A stretch of 64,000 nt of DNA from Diplonema japonicum (lineage: Eukaryota; Euglenozoa; Diplonemea; Diplonemida; Diplonemidae): NCBI GenBank assembly GCA_964019335.1, contig OZ025749.1, positions 124,001 to 188,000 on the forward strand, in the 5' to 3' direction. Shown piece by piece: positions 12,482 through 23,800 of the stretch. The translations under genes and the position numbers were made by a program. Each line of letters begins with the position of its first letter. Within the stretch, counting starts at the first letter, position 1. A model generated the notes under the pieces. The model made no database searches. It worked only from the letters and a program-made list of their open reading frames with translations, and was not told the DNA's origin.

Positions 12482-13216
12482 ATGAAAGAAGATGTAATCA
12501 TCAGCCTGGGATACCCAATGCTGCGGCGCTCGGACGTGGCGTACCGTCACCACAAATCGAAACTGAGGGGGATTTCAGGCAGGACCCCTGTGAGGGATTC
12601 GGGGAGGCGACCAAGGGAACCCCTGCTGAGCACTGCTGCCGAGCTGCGGATGAAAGAAGTAGACACAGAAAACGAACGCCTTCTAAACAGGCTTGAAGAG
12701 ATCAAAGCAAGAAAAGGCGAGAAAGTGAAAACGGTAAAAAAGAAGAACAGCAGCGGGCTTTTAGGAGAAATGAAGCTTAAGCACGACACCGATGCTTTAA
12801 AACGGCGCATTCAAAGCGCAAAATCAACATTAAGCCTACACGAGGTCTGTAAGGAACACAGTCGTTCAAAGGAGCTTGCCGTCAGAATCTCGCGGCTTGG
12901 CATTGACATTGCTAAGCTGCCAAACACTTCACCCAGAACATTGCAGCGCCTTGAGACAAACTGGCATCACACCACTAGCTCTGATGTTGCGGCTGTTACC
13001 CGTGCGCTTGATAGTAAACTCCTGGCCTCCCGCGTGCTTGACACACTTCGACAACTGGCAGTGCAGAGAAGTGTCGAGGCACACGTGGCGTTAAAACCTG
13101 CCCCACCGAAAATGCGGCCCCACCCACGGTATTGGCTTTCTTCTGCCGAGTTCAAGGTTCTCCCCCCCGACGTCCAGGAGGTTATCATGAGCAGTACAGG
13201 GATGCCTACCGGGTGA
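12482..13216 (+). CDS. CFAP97-domain-like protein
   Basis: A 244-residue basic protein whose ATG directly abuts a 15-A leader. Residues about 50-80 (TAAELRMKEVDTENERLLNR followed by LEEIKARKG) resemble the KIAA1430/CFAP97 domain, a short helix centred on an EN-x-x-LL-x-R-L core that is found in axoneme-associated proteins. The remainder is helical and basic, with a Pro-rich C-terminus (APPKMRPHPRYWL). A flagellar role is plausible given LRRC56 and kinesin-13 in the same window, but the domain is short and the assignment is tentative. A simple coiled-coil protein is the alternative. Confidence 0.7.
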   Translation: MKEDVIISLGYPMLRRSDVAYRHHKSKLRGISGRTPVRDSGRRPREPLLSTAAELRMKEVDTENERLLNRLEEIKARKGEKVKTVKKKNSSGLLGEMKLKHDTDALKRRIQSAKSTLSLHEVCKEHSRSKELAVRISRLGIDIAKLPNTSPRTLQRLETNWHHTTSSDVAAVTRALDSKLLASRVLDTLRQLAVQRSVEAHVALKPAPPKMRPHPRYWLSSAEFKVLPPDVQEVIMSSTGMPTG

Positions 13217-13383
13217 ATTTTTTTTTTTTTTTCTTGAAGGCTTTTTCCTCTACCGAGTTCTAAGTCCCCCCCCCCCCCCCCCCCTTCCCCTTCGACGTCC
13301 GCGTGGGGAAACAAAAACGAGGTTTTTCCATCCCTCAAAAAAAATTTTTTTTTTTCTCCCAAGTTTTTTTTTTTTTTTTTTTT

Positions 13384-14099
13384 CGAAGCTGCATGGCATC
13401 CTGCCAAGGGGAGCAGGGAAGGATGTCAGGGAAAGGCTCGAAGGAACGCAGAGGTACCTGCTGGCGGTGGTGGGGGAGCGGGACGCAGCCCTACAAGCGA
13501 AGAGGCAGGAGGTGTACCACACACACCAGTGGCTGGAGATCACACAAGGTCAAGAACACCCAGTACCGTCGGACAAGGACTTCGGCAAGCTACCGGCAGG
13601 GGATGTCCTACGGGAGTACACGAAGGAGGTGCTGAGGTGGATGCGGCAACTGCGCTGGTATGCAGGCAGCAGGAACACGTCAGTGTCGACGGTGGAGCTG
13701 GCACTGGATTTCGAGAACGTGACCGGGAAGACCCTTGGAGGGAAGCTGGGGGATCTCGCAGAAGTACAGCAGAAAGCGAGGAGATTGCATGGACTGATGA
13801 AAAAGATCTGGCACACATGGGAGCTAGGGAGGGTACTGAAGAAGGTGAAAGGAAGGAGGGCCTTCCCAGCTGAGCCGAGCACAAGGGTGCACACACTACG
13901 ATCCATCGGGAGGACAAAGGCGGTGATCGGATGGAACAGGAGGGCGATATTTGCATCACCGAAGACCAAGCATGACCTAGAGGCGTTGAAAGGACAATGG
14001 GCAAGAGACCGAAGAGAAAGAGCGGCCAGGCTGGGGAGAAGGCCGGCAAGACCACCAAAGGAGGAGAAACCGCTGCTGAAAGGGGATAGGTGCAGGTAG
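13384..14099 (+). mobile_element. 5'-truncated non-LTR-type retroelement fragment (copy 1, C-terminal end)
   Basis: Open frame with no start codon of its own, beginning immediately after a T-run and ending at TAG 14097-14099. It is homologous throughout to the C-terminal half of the fragment at 39121-40605. Shared blocks include LHGI(L/V)PRGA, YLL-x-VV-x-x-RDA, a W(M/L)R-x-LRWY block, ELA-(L/I)-D-(F/Y)-E, and a terminal (A)FPA-x-x-(S/T)RVHTLR. The catalytic reverse-transcriptase core is missing. The segment lies between two host genes on the same strand. The sequence after the stop carries TCCTTTAACTCATATAT, also found near 35748, which suggests a shared element tail. Confidence 0.75.
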
Positions 14100-14215
14100 A
14101 AGATGAGAACAAGGGGGCGTCTCACAAAGACTTCCTTTAACTCATATATTTTTTTTTCATAACGGAAAAATCAAAAAAAAAAGGACTCTAAAGAAAAAAA
14201 AAAAAAAAAAAACAA

Positions 14216-14889
14216 ATGGCAGACATGTGCACGCTGGTTCCGCCTCTGGTGGGCACGATGAAGGATTACAACCTGAAGGGGTTCCCCGAGGACTATGTGG
14301 TGTGGAATTTGAAGGGAAAAAAGAAAAAAAAAAAAAAAAAAAAAAAAAACAGAACCCGAGAGGTCTTCCGAGGATGGACTTCATCGACGAGGACGTGGCA
14401 GGGTACGTGAAGACACAGGGAGGTGCCACCGCGGTCCAGAAGAAGATTGACGAAATGTTTTCTAAGTACAAGCTTTATGAATACAAGATGGGGCAGAGCA
14501 AGGAGAGCCTGAGGGTGAAAATTCCAGAGATCACAAAGACGATCCAAATGGTGAAGCATCTTAAAGGGAAGGAAGACGGAGAGACCATTGACACTCACTA
14601 TGAGCTATCTGACGTTGTGTACGCAGAAGCAGAAGTTACTGAGAAACCCGAAAAAGTTGCCCTTTGGCTTGGTGCCAACGTCATGGTCGAGTACACCTGC
14701 GAGGAGGCTATCGAACTGCTTACAAAGAACCTCAGCACTGCGCAAACCTCCCTCGAAGTGGTGCTGGAAGACCTTGCTTGGCTTCGGGACCAGCTGAATA
14801 TCTGCGAGGTCAACATGAACCGACTTCACAACTTTATCATCCAAGAAAGGAGGGAGGAGAACGAAGCGAAAAAAGCAGCTGGGAAATAA
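14216..14889 (+). CDS. PFDN3: Prefoldin subunit 3 (VBP1 homologue)
   Basis: Alpha-type subunit of the hexameric prefoldin chaperone, which hands nascent actin and tubulin to the CCT chaperonin in the cytosol. Exons are 14216-14296 and 14353-14889, giving about 205 residues, the usual family size. The intron is 53-56 nt; its donor could be either of two adjacent in-frame GT sites (14297 or 14300), while the acceptor after the long A-run is clear. Family hallmarks include IPEI-x-KT near residue 80, VALWLGANVMVEYTCEEAIE, LLTKNLSTA and the C-terminal coiled-coil arm EDLAWLRDQL followed by CEVNMNR. Without splicing the two parts lie in different frames, so the intron is required. Confidence 0.93.
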
Positions 14890-15519
14890 AAAAAAAAAAA
14901 AATTGACTCCCCTCCCCACCCTCCCGGATTAGATTTTTAGAAGTGTTCTTCCTTAGCCGCCTTCTTTTTTTTTTTTTTTTTTTGAAAGTGTTTTTTTTTT
15001 TTTTTTTTTCTTTGATCATCATAAAAATACTTTTTTTTTTTTTTCGGAGGGTTCCTCTACTTTTTTTTTTCACCCCAACTTGTTTTTCTTTTTTTTTGTT
15101 TTTTTTTTTTTTCTTCTTCATACCAACGCCTAAATTTTTTTTTTGTTTCTTAACCATCTACCAACGGACCATTTTTGCCCACCAGGGGGTAAATTTTCAA
15201 AACTTCAAAAAAAGCTATTCTAGCGCAACGCCGGGGCTATATGCCCCCGGAAATGCCTCCAGATGTCCCAATTCTAGAGAGAGGGTGCCCACAGCAGGGC
15301 CCACCCTCACAACATTGTCAAAAATATCGTTCCTGAAGTGCCCGAGAGGGGGTACAAAAAACAAGTCAAAAAGAATCGACTGTAAAATTCTGTAAAAAGC
15401 TATTTAAGGCCTTCTTGACGCGGTTCGTACGTGCCCCAGGGCTGGGGGACTTCTTTTTTGACCCCGAGAGGGGTTTCTGGGGGTATCCCCGGCAAGGTGG
15501 TAGTCTTTGAAGCACGGAG
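14890..15519. other. Intergenic DNA: homopolymers, then unique sequence next to a decayed transposase
   Basis: The first 250 bases are T- and A-runs. From about 15175 the DNA is non-repetitive and GC-richer, and it probably belongs to the decayed piggyBac element that follows. No gene is seen. Confidence 0.6.
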
Positions 15520-16655
15520 TCACGCAAAGTTGTACCAACAGGCTGAACACTGGAACTGGCGTCATTTCGACTTGCCATGCTTACACCGCACGTTGCGCTA
15601 CTTTTTCGGGGAAATGGTCCCAGAAGGTACTATCGCGGCGCATTGGGGTCTCAGGGCACTCGTTCTGTGTTTCGGGGCATGGTATTGGGGCAGCCTGCTC
15701 TGTAGTTGACTTTAGCTGTTGTTTAGACTGCCTTCCTAGTAGCCCTTCGATGACTGCCTCTTTGAAAGGCGTGAATCCACTGTCGTTCGTACTCAGGGTG
15801 TTGGGGGGCAAGGCTTCTTTCCAAACAAGCCAAGCATTTGCCAGAGATTTATCTAACACGTACGAAAATACTGGGGAATACGGGGAGCGGGATGTCCTTT
15901 CCGGCTTTCATTCTCTTTTGGCCGACACGTCAAATTTGACTTCACCAGAACATCCAACGTCGACAGAAAGCGCACAGGCTTGATGTCATGCCACGTTGTG
16001 GTGCAAAGGATGCTCACGTGCTGGTGGAACTGGGTGTCCCCACGGGGTGCGCGTCCTTGGGCTTGCGGCCTCGCTTCTTTGGGGCATCCGTGATCTCCGG
16101 GAGGCCTTCGCGATAGGTAGAAGTCAGCACGCTTGTTTGTTTCGCTGTGGAAACACAGATTTCCCAGAATAGTCAAAAAGCGGTCTCTTGACATGACGGT
16201 GGCACCCAGGGGTGTGGTTGAGAGGCGTGGAGCCAGTGCGCCAGTAGTCAGAATAATCTGGCTTGATATCCAAGTCCATCGACAAAAGGGCACCTAGGAA
16301 GGTACGCAGAGAAGCAGCATCGAGATCCAGGGAAACACCTTTTTTAGCTGCATTTGCCACATTGTTCGAAGTTATGACCCGAATAACGTTTGGGACGAGT
16401 ATTTGGGAGAATATATGGAATGGCGTTGAGCCTCTGATGTCAAAACAGGGTCCACAAGGATTCCGTTCTTCACGAAACCGGATGCCTTCCAACTGCTCCG
16501 GCTTTGCCGTCCAATCACCCTGCTGTGACTAGGAATCGGTCAAATTCGTATCAGAATCACTGTCCGTACCAAAATTGCATAATAGGGATGAGCCATCAGT
16601 GCTACCATCACTCATAATGTCCTCTTCCGGCCTCTTTCTGGGCACCCTTTTTTGA
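15520..16655 (-). pseudogene. Decayed piggyBac-type transposase
   Basis: Read on the minus strand, pieces of a piggyBac (DDE_Tnp_1_7) transposase appear in order but in different frames. They are an acidic N-terminus ending at a TAG (16529-16531), then a block with TPFHIFSQILVPNVIRVI, LRTFLGALLSMDL and DYWRTGSTPL (16490-16290). After a frame change comes VMSRDRFLTILGNLCFHSE (about 16195-16140), then TWHDIKPVRFLSTLDV (about 15990-15950). Further on are NAWLVWKEALPP with TPFKEAVIEGLL (about 15840-15740) and a C-terminal CKHGKSK/QFQCSACW zinc-ribbon remnant interrupted by TGA (about 15585-15525). At least two frameshifts and two stops make it inactive. Terminal repeats and flanking TTAA sites could not be fixed. 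Confidence 0.8.
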
Positions 16656-16953
16656 AGTGATTTTTAAGGGTAAATTTGGGCTGGCGTTTTTTTTTCTTTT
16701 TTCTTTTTCTTGTTAAGTTAGGGCAGCATTTAGTTTATATTTTTCATATTTTCCGCGCAGGACCTCGGATGCGAGAAGTGTCCGGGCTGTATTGCATTGA
16801 AAGCCCTTTGTGCAAAAGATTTTTTTTCAAATCGTCTCTATAAAGACGCTCGTTGGTAGATGGTTTAAAAAAAAAAAAATAATAAAATAAAACAAAAGGG
16901 AAAAGGGGTGGGGGACAAAAAAAAATATAAAAAAGATTAAGAGAGAAAATAAA
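16656..16953. other. Intergenic spacer
   Basis: Short mixed region between the piggyBac relic and the next gene, with T-runs and then A-rich leader sequence. Nothing recognisable. Confidence 0.6.
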
Positions 16954-18359
16954 ATGACACACGGCGGAGGGGGATTCAGCAGGAGGCCCGCGGAAAAAAA
17001 CAATAACAACAACAACAACAACAACGACAGCCTTGAAGCGGTGGTAAAACAACTCGGAGAAGGTATAATCAAACAAATAAAAAAAAAAAACCCCCCCACC
17101 CCCAACAAGGCATCGAAAGTTTATTGTCGATGGTCGACCGCGGTCTATGCGGAGAACCCTTAGAGACCCCAAGACCACATGGCAAAGCGTCATCCTCACT
17201 GAAAGTTGCACGGAGTCACCATCGAAGCAACAGTCACACTGCAACCCATAACAGGGTAGAAAGTCACACCACTCATCACCACTACAACCACGGTCCATCC
17301 GTGTGGAACAGGCTCCATACCAACGGTTCGGCGAAATCCACTGCACCTCGAAACGCGGAACTCAAGAAACAAACAATAGGAACAGGGCGAAGCGGGAGCC
17401 CGCAAGGCCTCCGATCGGAAAAAAAAAAATCAGCAAGCCCGCTTCCCGGAAGATATTCTAGACTGCAACGCTCTGCAAGCGCGGAACCGAGCAAACCTGT
17501 GAGGGTTTTTTCAAAATCAAACGGAAAGCGAACACCGTCGGTGTCGGTTGCGCGAACAACAGGAAGCGCAATGTCGTCCACCGTCGTGTCGAAGTCCAGT
17601 GTTTTAAAACTGGAAACCGTACCGGTTGTGTCACCTACTATCTCGCCAGCTACTGCTCCGGCGATGCCGCCTCACCTCTCTGAACCTATTCGTGCGCAAC
17701 GGCCTGCTTCTGTGTCTCCTGTTGTTCATAGAAAACCAGCCCCATGTCCCATTGTAGGCGACCCTAGCACGAGATACCCTGACATACACGAGATCATCAA
17801 AACGCAAAAAAAGAAAGCCGATTCACTCTCTGCGAAGATTAAGGAGACGGACGGTCCTGCGAGAAAGGTCGTGGAGCCCGTGGTAATCAACGCACCTGTA
17901 GACGCTGTGGCCGTTGTGGAGCCGGCGGTGCCCGCTCCCCAGCAACCTGTGAAGAAGGTATCAATGCCGATCCCAAAACTGTCGCTCGGCTCCGTGATCG
18001 AAAAGAAACAAACGGATCCTTCTTTTACCTACGAGAAGTTCTTAACGATCACAACCGGGGAGGAGGACATTAGAGCCATGCATGAGGTGGTGATAGGTGT
18101 GTGTTTTTTTTTGGGGGGGGAAAAAAAAGAAAAATTATCCACAGAAAAAAAGCAGCCGGAACCTGTGGAGAGCAAGAAGGACTTACCGCCGCCTTCTTAC
18201 GAGGCCACTCAGGCTCCCAAGAAGGCCGTTCCCAAGGTCGCGATTCCTTCTCTGGCGTTGAAACCTGTCTTGGAGCAGAAAAAGAACGACCCCACCTTCA
18301 CTTACGAAAAGTTTTTGACACTCACAACTGGGGAAACAGATTTGCGAGCCGAAGCGTGA
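16954..18359 (+). CDS. Ser/Pro-rich protein with a duplicated FTYEKFLT motif
   Basis: Not a family I recognise. Exons 16954-17062, 17110-18096 and 18145-18359 give about 436 residues; the introns are 47 and 48 nt. Exon 1 encodes a poly-Asn tract from an AAC microsatellite. The middle is low complexity, rich in Ser, Arg, His and Pro, with many SP/SPxR-type sites typical of disordered cytoskeletal or phospho-regulated proteins. The C-terminus holds two copies of a roughly 40-residue motif with consensus P-x-L-x-L-x-x-V-x-E-x-K-x-x-DP-(S/T)-FTYEKFLT-(I/L)-TTGE-x-D-x-RA, at about 17965-18080 and 18232-18356. An intron lies between the two copies. The second ends at the stop codon, so the motif is the conserved core. 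Confidence 0.8.
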
Positions 18360-19265
18360 GTGGGGGGGGGGGGGGGGGGGGATAGGGGTTTTTTGTTTTT
18401 TTTTTTTTTTTAAAAGGAGAAAAGAAAAAAAAAAAAGATAGTAAACAAAAAAAAAAGAAGGGGAAAATAATAAGAAAAAAAAATGAGGGGGGGAAAAAAA
18501 AGATACTTTGGTGGATCGCTGACACTCACCCCCCCTCCCCCCCTCTTTTTTTTCTCGGAGGGCAGCCCTCCATGAGGGGGGTTTGTCCTGCACTTTGAGT
18601 TTTCTTTGAAAAAGTATCCACGTCTTGTAACCACAAAGCAAGACATCATTACCCTGAAATGGATTTTTTTTTTTACCCTCTTTTTCTTCGTACGAAGTTG
18701 GGTGTGTGTTTCCCATTTTCTTGTACCGAAGCGGAAGTAGTTCCTTGTGTAGTGCGGAGTTCGAGGGGTGGGACTAAACCCAGGGTAGGGGAGAATGAGT
18801 GACTATTTATTTCTTATCTTTTATAAAAAGGGAGAGGGGGAGGGGGGGAGAAAGATGTTGGAAAGAAAAATCTGCTCTCCATCGGGTAGGAACTTCTTCT
18901 TTTTTCTTTCTTTCTCTTCTTCTTCTTCTTCTTCTTCTCCCCATTACTATTATACCACACCCCTCCAAACTCCACAGCTTTCAAACAGTTCTCAAATTTG
19001 TTCCCCCCCCCCGTTTCCCTCTATGACTCATTCTCCTTTAGTATGTGGTGAAAAAAAAAGAAAGGTGTGATTTTAAAACTTTCTTTCCCCCCCTATCCCC
19101 CCGCTCGCCCCTACGCTTTTTTTGTTTTTTGTTCACCCCCCTTTGTTATTTGATTTTTCTTTCCCCCCCTTTTTTTTTCTTTGTTTTTTTTTTTTTTTTT
19201 TTTTTTTCCCTCCCTTTTTTTTTTTATATATATATTTGGTACAAGGAGGGGACGGCGGGGGAAAA
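18360..19265. other. Intergenic spacer with homopolymers and a CTT microsatellite
   Basis: Starts with a 21-G run just after the stop codon, then A- and T-runs. There is a non-repetitive island at about 18500-18800 and a CTT repeat near 18917. No gene or RNA is recognised. Confidence 0.7.
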
Positions 19266-20579
19266 ATGGAGTTTAAAAACCGAGTGTCGAGTCAGGACTC
19301 GTGCTTGGCCGAGGAACGAAGGACGGAACCAGTATGCATTCTCAACACGGATCAGACGAACCTTTTGGTGAATGACGAGGAGAAGGAGAAGGGCGCCGGC
19401 GGCGGCACGGCCCTGGGGGTGTACCTGAACATCCTGAAGAATATCATGGGTACCGGGATGCTAGCTGTACCATACGCCCTCTCGCTGTCCGGGTGGGGGA
19501 CAGGGTTGGGACTCATGTGCGGGATAATGACAGCCGCCATGCTGAACTTAGTGTTCATTATGAAAAGCTGCGACTATGTTAAAGAAAGAGGCCAGGACCC
19601 TACAAGCTACCTCACCTTAGCAGACGCCGCTTGGGGTTCGAGAACAGGGAAATACGTTGAAATAATAGTTGTGTGCTACACCTCCTGCACGCTGATAGCA
19701 TATGGTGTTCTCATCCCACAGTTTTTAGCGGAGCAACCCCACCTCCCGTGGTGGCTGACGACCAAGGCAACAACAATGGTCGTCGCGTCCATATTCCTCT
19801 TCCCCCTCTGCGTCATGGATTCCATCGAAAAACTGAAAATAACCTCGCTTCTCGGCAACGCTGTGATATTATACACGGTGGGGCTTGTAGCGGTGAACTA
19901 CACGGGAATAAACACAACGCAAGGACAGGTCGTAGCAGCGACAGAAGGTATCGCGGTGCTGCAAGCCATCCCAACCCTCCTCTTCGCTTACAACTTCCAC
20001 TACAACATGCCCGTGTACTACAGGGAGCTGAAGAATCGGTCTGTTAAGAAAATGTTGTGCATCGTAGCGGCGGTGTACGGTACTGTGACGGTGCTGTATT
20101 GTGTGATTGGGTTGCCGGGGTACTTTTCGTTCGGAGACACTGTGAAGAGCAATGTTGTTTTGAATTTGTCGGGCCTCTCTGCTGACGTCTGCAAAGTTCT
20201 GTTGGGGTTTATGGTGCTGTTCACGTATCCTGTTATTCACTTTGCGTCTCGTGGCGCGCTCGGTCGGGTGATCGTCTCACCTACGGGAGCCCTCTCGTTC
20301 CGCCAGCGGGGTGCTCTTACCATCGGTATCATCACCGCCACGATGCTGCTCTCCATAGGTGTGCCCAACATCGGCGTTGTGATCGCCCTCAACGGGGCTA
20401 TTTTCGGTGTTTGCCAGCATTACTTCATCCCCACCCTTGCTTTTTACACCCTGTCCAAGGGCATCGCCCCAGAATGGCAGCGCAAGGGGTCCCTCGGTAT
20501 CTTCTGCCTCGGTGTTGTGGTGGGAACCCTCGGCCTCATCGGGACAATACGAAATCTGATAAGCGGTAGCTCTAGATAA
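19266..20579 (+). CDS. Amino acid/auxin permease (AAAP) family transporter
   Basis: A 437-residue multi-pass membrane protein of the AAAP superfamily (Aa_trans), which moves neutral or cationic amino acids across vacuolar or plasma membranes, usually with protons. The family signature is at the first membrane segment (VYLNILKNIMGTGMLAVPYA, about residues 57-76). Later features are LITS-type LKITSLLGN, LLFAYNFHYNMPVYYRELKN in the mid-protein, and roughly 11 hydrophobic segments ending near residue 430. The N-terminal 50 residues are hydrophilic and cytosolic. The start chosen is the ATG at 19266 after a GGGGAAAA leader; the frame is open upstream only through T-runs. No intron is needed. Confidence 0.92.
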   Translation: MEFKNRVSSQDSCLAEERRTEPVCILNTDQTNLLVNDEEKEKGAGGGTALGVYLNILKNIMGTGMLAVPYALSLSGWGTGLGLMCGIMTAAMLNLVFIMKSCDYVKERGQDPTSYLTLADAAWGSRTGKYVEIIVVCYTSCTLIAYGVLIPQFLAEQPHLPWWLTTKATTMVVASIFLFPLCVMDSIEKLKITSLLGNAVILYTVGLVAVNYTGINTTQGQVVAATEGIAVLQAIPTLLFAYNFHYNMPVYYRELKNRSVKKMLCIVAAVYGTVTVLYCVIGLPGYFSFGDTVKSNVVLNLSGLSADVCKVLLGFMVLFTYPVIHFASRGALGRVIVSPTGALSFRQRGALTIGIITATMLLSIGVPNIGVVIALNGAIFGVCQHYFIPTLAFYTLSKGIAPEWQRKGSLGIFCLGVVVGTLGLIGTIRNLISGSSR

Positions 20580-20812
20580 ACGAGAAAAAAAAAAAAAAAA
20601 GAAAGAAAAAGTAAGGGGTTGAACGAAGAAAGAAAAAAAGAAGGAAGAAAAAAAAAAGCAAAAAAAGAAAGGAGTGGGGAGGTGTGAACCGTACAAAATG
20701 TTTTACTTACTTGTTTTCTTTTTTTTTTTTTTTCCACCCATAAGTTAGTATCTCTTTGTAGGAGGAGAAGGGAGGGTTCTCTCTCTTTTTTTTTTTTTTT
20801 TTTGAAGTAAGC
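20580..20812. other. Short A/T-run spacer
   Basis: About 230 bases of A- and T-runs; a T-run ends 9 bases before the next start codon (TTTTGAAGTAAGCATG). Confidence 0.6.
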
Positions 20813-23800
20813 ATGCCGATGATGTTGCCAATTCTGGCAGGTGTGTTGCTGAGGTTATCCGCGGTACCAACGTTTACACTGAGCCCATCAACGATCACGG
20901 GCAACGACAAAGGGACGGGAGGGACGACGACTGTGGTGGTGGGATGCAACGCGAATGACGTTGGACAGAGCTGCGCGAGTGCGGCTGTAACAGTCACCGG
21001 GACAAGCGTAAGCGGTGTGAGCGTAGCAATGCCCGCCGGCGCCGTGACATACACCATCTCAGGTCCCGGTGTGACCACTGTTGCTGTCATAATAACAGAT
21101 AACGCAGGCGAAGTTTCCGCGCCTCGCACGTTGACCTTTAACATCGGTTCGATCAACGACCCTCCTGTTGTCACAATGGGCGGCACAATGTGTGCCCGTA
21201 ACGCTGCCACCCCATGCGGTGCGGCCCCTACTATAAAAGAAGACGCAGGCGCCCAAACCGTTACAGGGTTCTTTCGTTTCGACACCGACGACCCTCTCGT
21301 TACTCCGCTGCAGTCCGTCGCGTCAAAGACTATCACGTGCACCCCCAACGCTTACTCCTGCACGGGTGACCCTAGCTGTGGGACAGCGCTTTTCACAGCA
21401 CCGCCTTCCATCACAGGGTGCACGACGGCTGGTACCGTGCAAACCTGCAACTTGCAGTACACTGTCGCGCCTGATGAGTTCACGGAAGGCCTCTCGCCTG
21501 GTGAGGTCACATGTACCGTCGATGTGCGCGACAGTGGTGGGACAGCCGCGTGCGGTGGTACACCGAACTGCGACACTACAGAAGCATCGTTCACCGTGAA
21601 AGTCACGCCTGTAAACGACCCTCCTGATTTTGCCATTACTCCTGGGTACAACATCGATATTGTGGAGGACTGTGCCTGCGCGTGGCCGGCGTGGTGCTCG
21701 GGGGCAGCCCCGCAGCAACAAGCGACGAATATATTCTCGACGCCCATGTCCGCAGGGAAGTACAACGAGATCGTGCAGCCGCCGGGCCAGGTGGTCACCG
21801 TGAAGTCCGTCACGGTGAACGACCCGTCCGCCTTCGAAACACTGCCTGCAGGGTCGAACTTGAACGCTAACGGTCAGCCAACAGGGAATGAAATACACGT
21901 CGACGACATGGGAAACGTGTTCTTCACACCAGCAAAGGACCGCACTGGTGTCTTCACCGTGACAGTTGTCGTGGAGGATGACGGTGAGGTGCCCTGCACC
22001 ACACCTTGTACAAACCCGCGCGGTCCTGACAACCAACCGCTTCAAGCGACCTCGCAAACCTTCACCATCACCATCGAAGAGGTGAACGACCCGCCTTTCG
22101 TGGAGCTCTCGACACGCGTCATCAACGTGGACGAGGACTGCGGCCCGCAAGACTTCAACGAGTTCATTATGGAGATCACCTCCGGGCAGGGGAGGTACGC
22201 CCCGCTCCCGCATCTGTACCCCACGCCAGACGAGAGGCCGCAGATTGTGGTTCTGCAGGACCCGACGGGGCCGTGCCCTGCGGGGTTCATGTGCGCGTCG
22301 AAATTGGAACTAATCCCTCCTGAGGCAGAGGCGCTGTTTAAAGCAGTACCTGTGTTAGACAACACAGGGCCGTTTACGAATTTGATGCGCAACACAGCAA
22401 ACCTACAGTTTGAATGTGCTGCAGACAGATCGACGACGCACTACAACCACGTCCCGTGCGGGATGCTGCCTCCGAACTGGGCGCAGAACGGTGTTCCGAA
22501 CCCGACAACGCCAAACTACTGGACGCCACCCACGACACCCACACTACCCAACAGCCCGACAGGATCTGTGCGGGTGAGGATGAACTTCCAAGACAACGCC
22601 GGGCTGAGCCTCGGGGGGTGCGGGCAGGACGCGTCCTTCATCGAGTTCGACATTGTGATCCACGAGAAGAACGACCCGCCTTCTTACACGCTGCGTCCGA
22701 TGCCCACACTCACCATTTTTGAAGACTCGTACGGGGTGGACCCTGGGAACGGGCTGCAGTGCAAGCCCCCAACAGACACGGATAGGCACCCTTGCGGTCC
22801 AGAGGAACCGAAGGAACTGAAGATCGACAACTGGCTGGCGAATTTCACAACCGGGAACTTCTTCGAGGACCAGTTTGAGAAGCTGACCTGGCTGTTCACA
22901 ACTGACCACGGGGAGTACTTTTACGACGGGCCGAAGATCGACCAGTACCAATGCCCCTTTGTGGACGACATGAAGTCGTTGAGGATGACTCTGGAACCGC
23001 ATGCCACTGGTGTTGCGACTGTGTACGTGGACTGTGTGGACAGTGGGATTCTGCCTATCAAGTGCGGCGAGGAGCTGTTCCGGATTGAGATCCTCGCGAT
23101 CAACGACCCGCCCGACGCGTGCCCCGCCATGAACTCCGTCACCTACAACGAGTGCGACCTTACCACTGGTTGTGTGTATGAGGAACGCTGGCTGCGTAAC
23201 ATCAACCCCGGCGGCGGTGCAGACGAACGCCAGCAGACCGTCTCCGCGATCTGCAACTGGGGCCCGAAGGGGACAACCGCAGCTGACCGTGAGCGTGAGC
23301 TGTTTGAAGGCCAAGTCGCCCTTGACATCCACACTGGAGACATCAAGTTCACACTAAAGGAGTATGCACAAGGAACAGGGTGGATTGACTGTACGCTGCG
23401 TGACGATGGCGGTGTGGGCCCCACGCTCACTGTCAACGGGACGCACTGCGATCTCGACGAATGGTCCTTCCGCTTGGGTGTCACGGTCAACCCCATCAAC
23501 AACCCTCCTACATTCGACTTCGGAACGGCAACGCACGGCATGGACCTCGTCCTGGAGGAGGACACACCCATGCAGACGATCCTCGGCTTCGCCACAAAGG
23601 TCTCGCCGTCATTCGACCCACAGGAGCGGACACAAAGTATTGCATTCACCTGCGTCGCGGATGATCCGAGCTTTTTTACCACACAGCCTTCGATATCGCT
23701 CTCTGCTGGGTCCACGGAGGGCGACCTGACCCTCGAGCCGACACCAAATGTGTATGGGACGACCGTTGTACGCTGTGTGTTGAAAGACGACGGGTCGTGC

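Noticed and set aside
13467-14099. Retroelement fragment as a host gene
   Set aside because: There is no credible start, and it is homologous to part of a larger reverse-transcriptase-derived frame at 39121, so it is a truncated element.
14216-14889. Frameshift mutation in the prefoldin gene
   Set aside because: The apparent frame change is fully explained by an intron of 53-56 nt with GT and CAG ends.
15507-15983. A + strand 158-codon frame over the piggyBac relic
   Set aside because: The minus-strand reading recovers ordered transposase motifs; the + reading has none.
15150-16670. TTAA-flanked terminal repeats for the piggyBac relic
   Set aside because: TTAA words occur on both sides, but the adjoining sequences are not convincing inverted repeats, so the element ends are left open.
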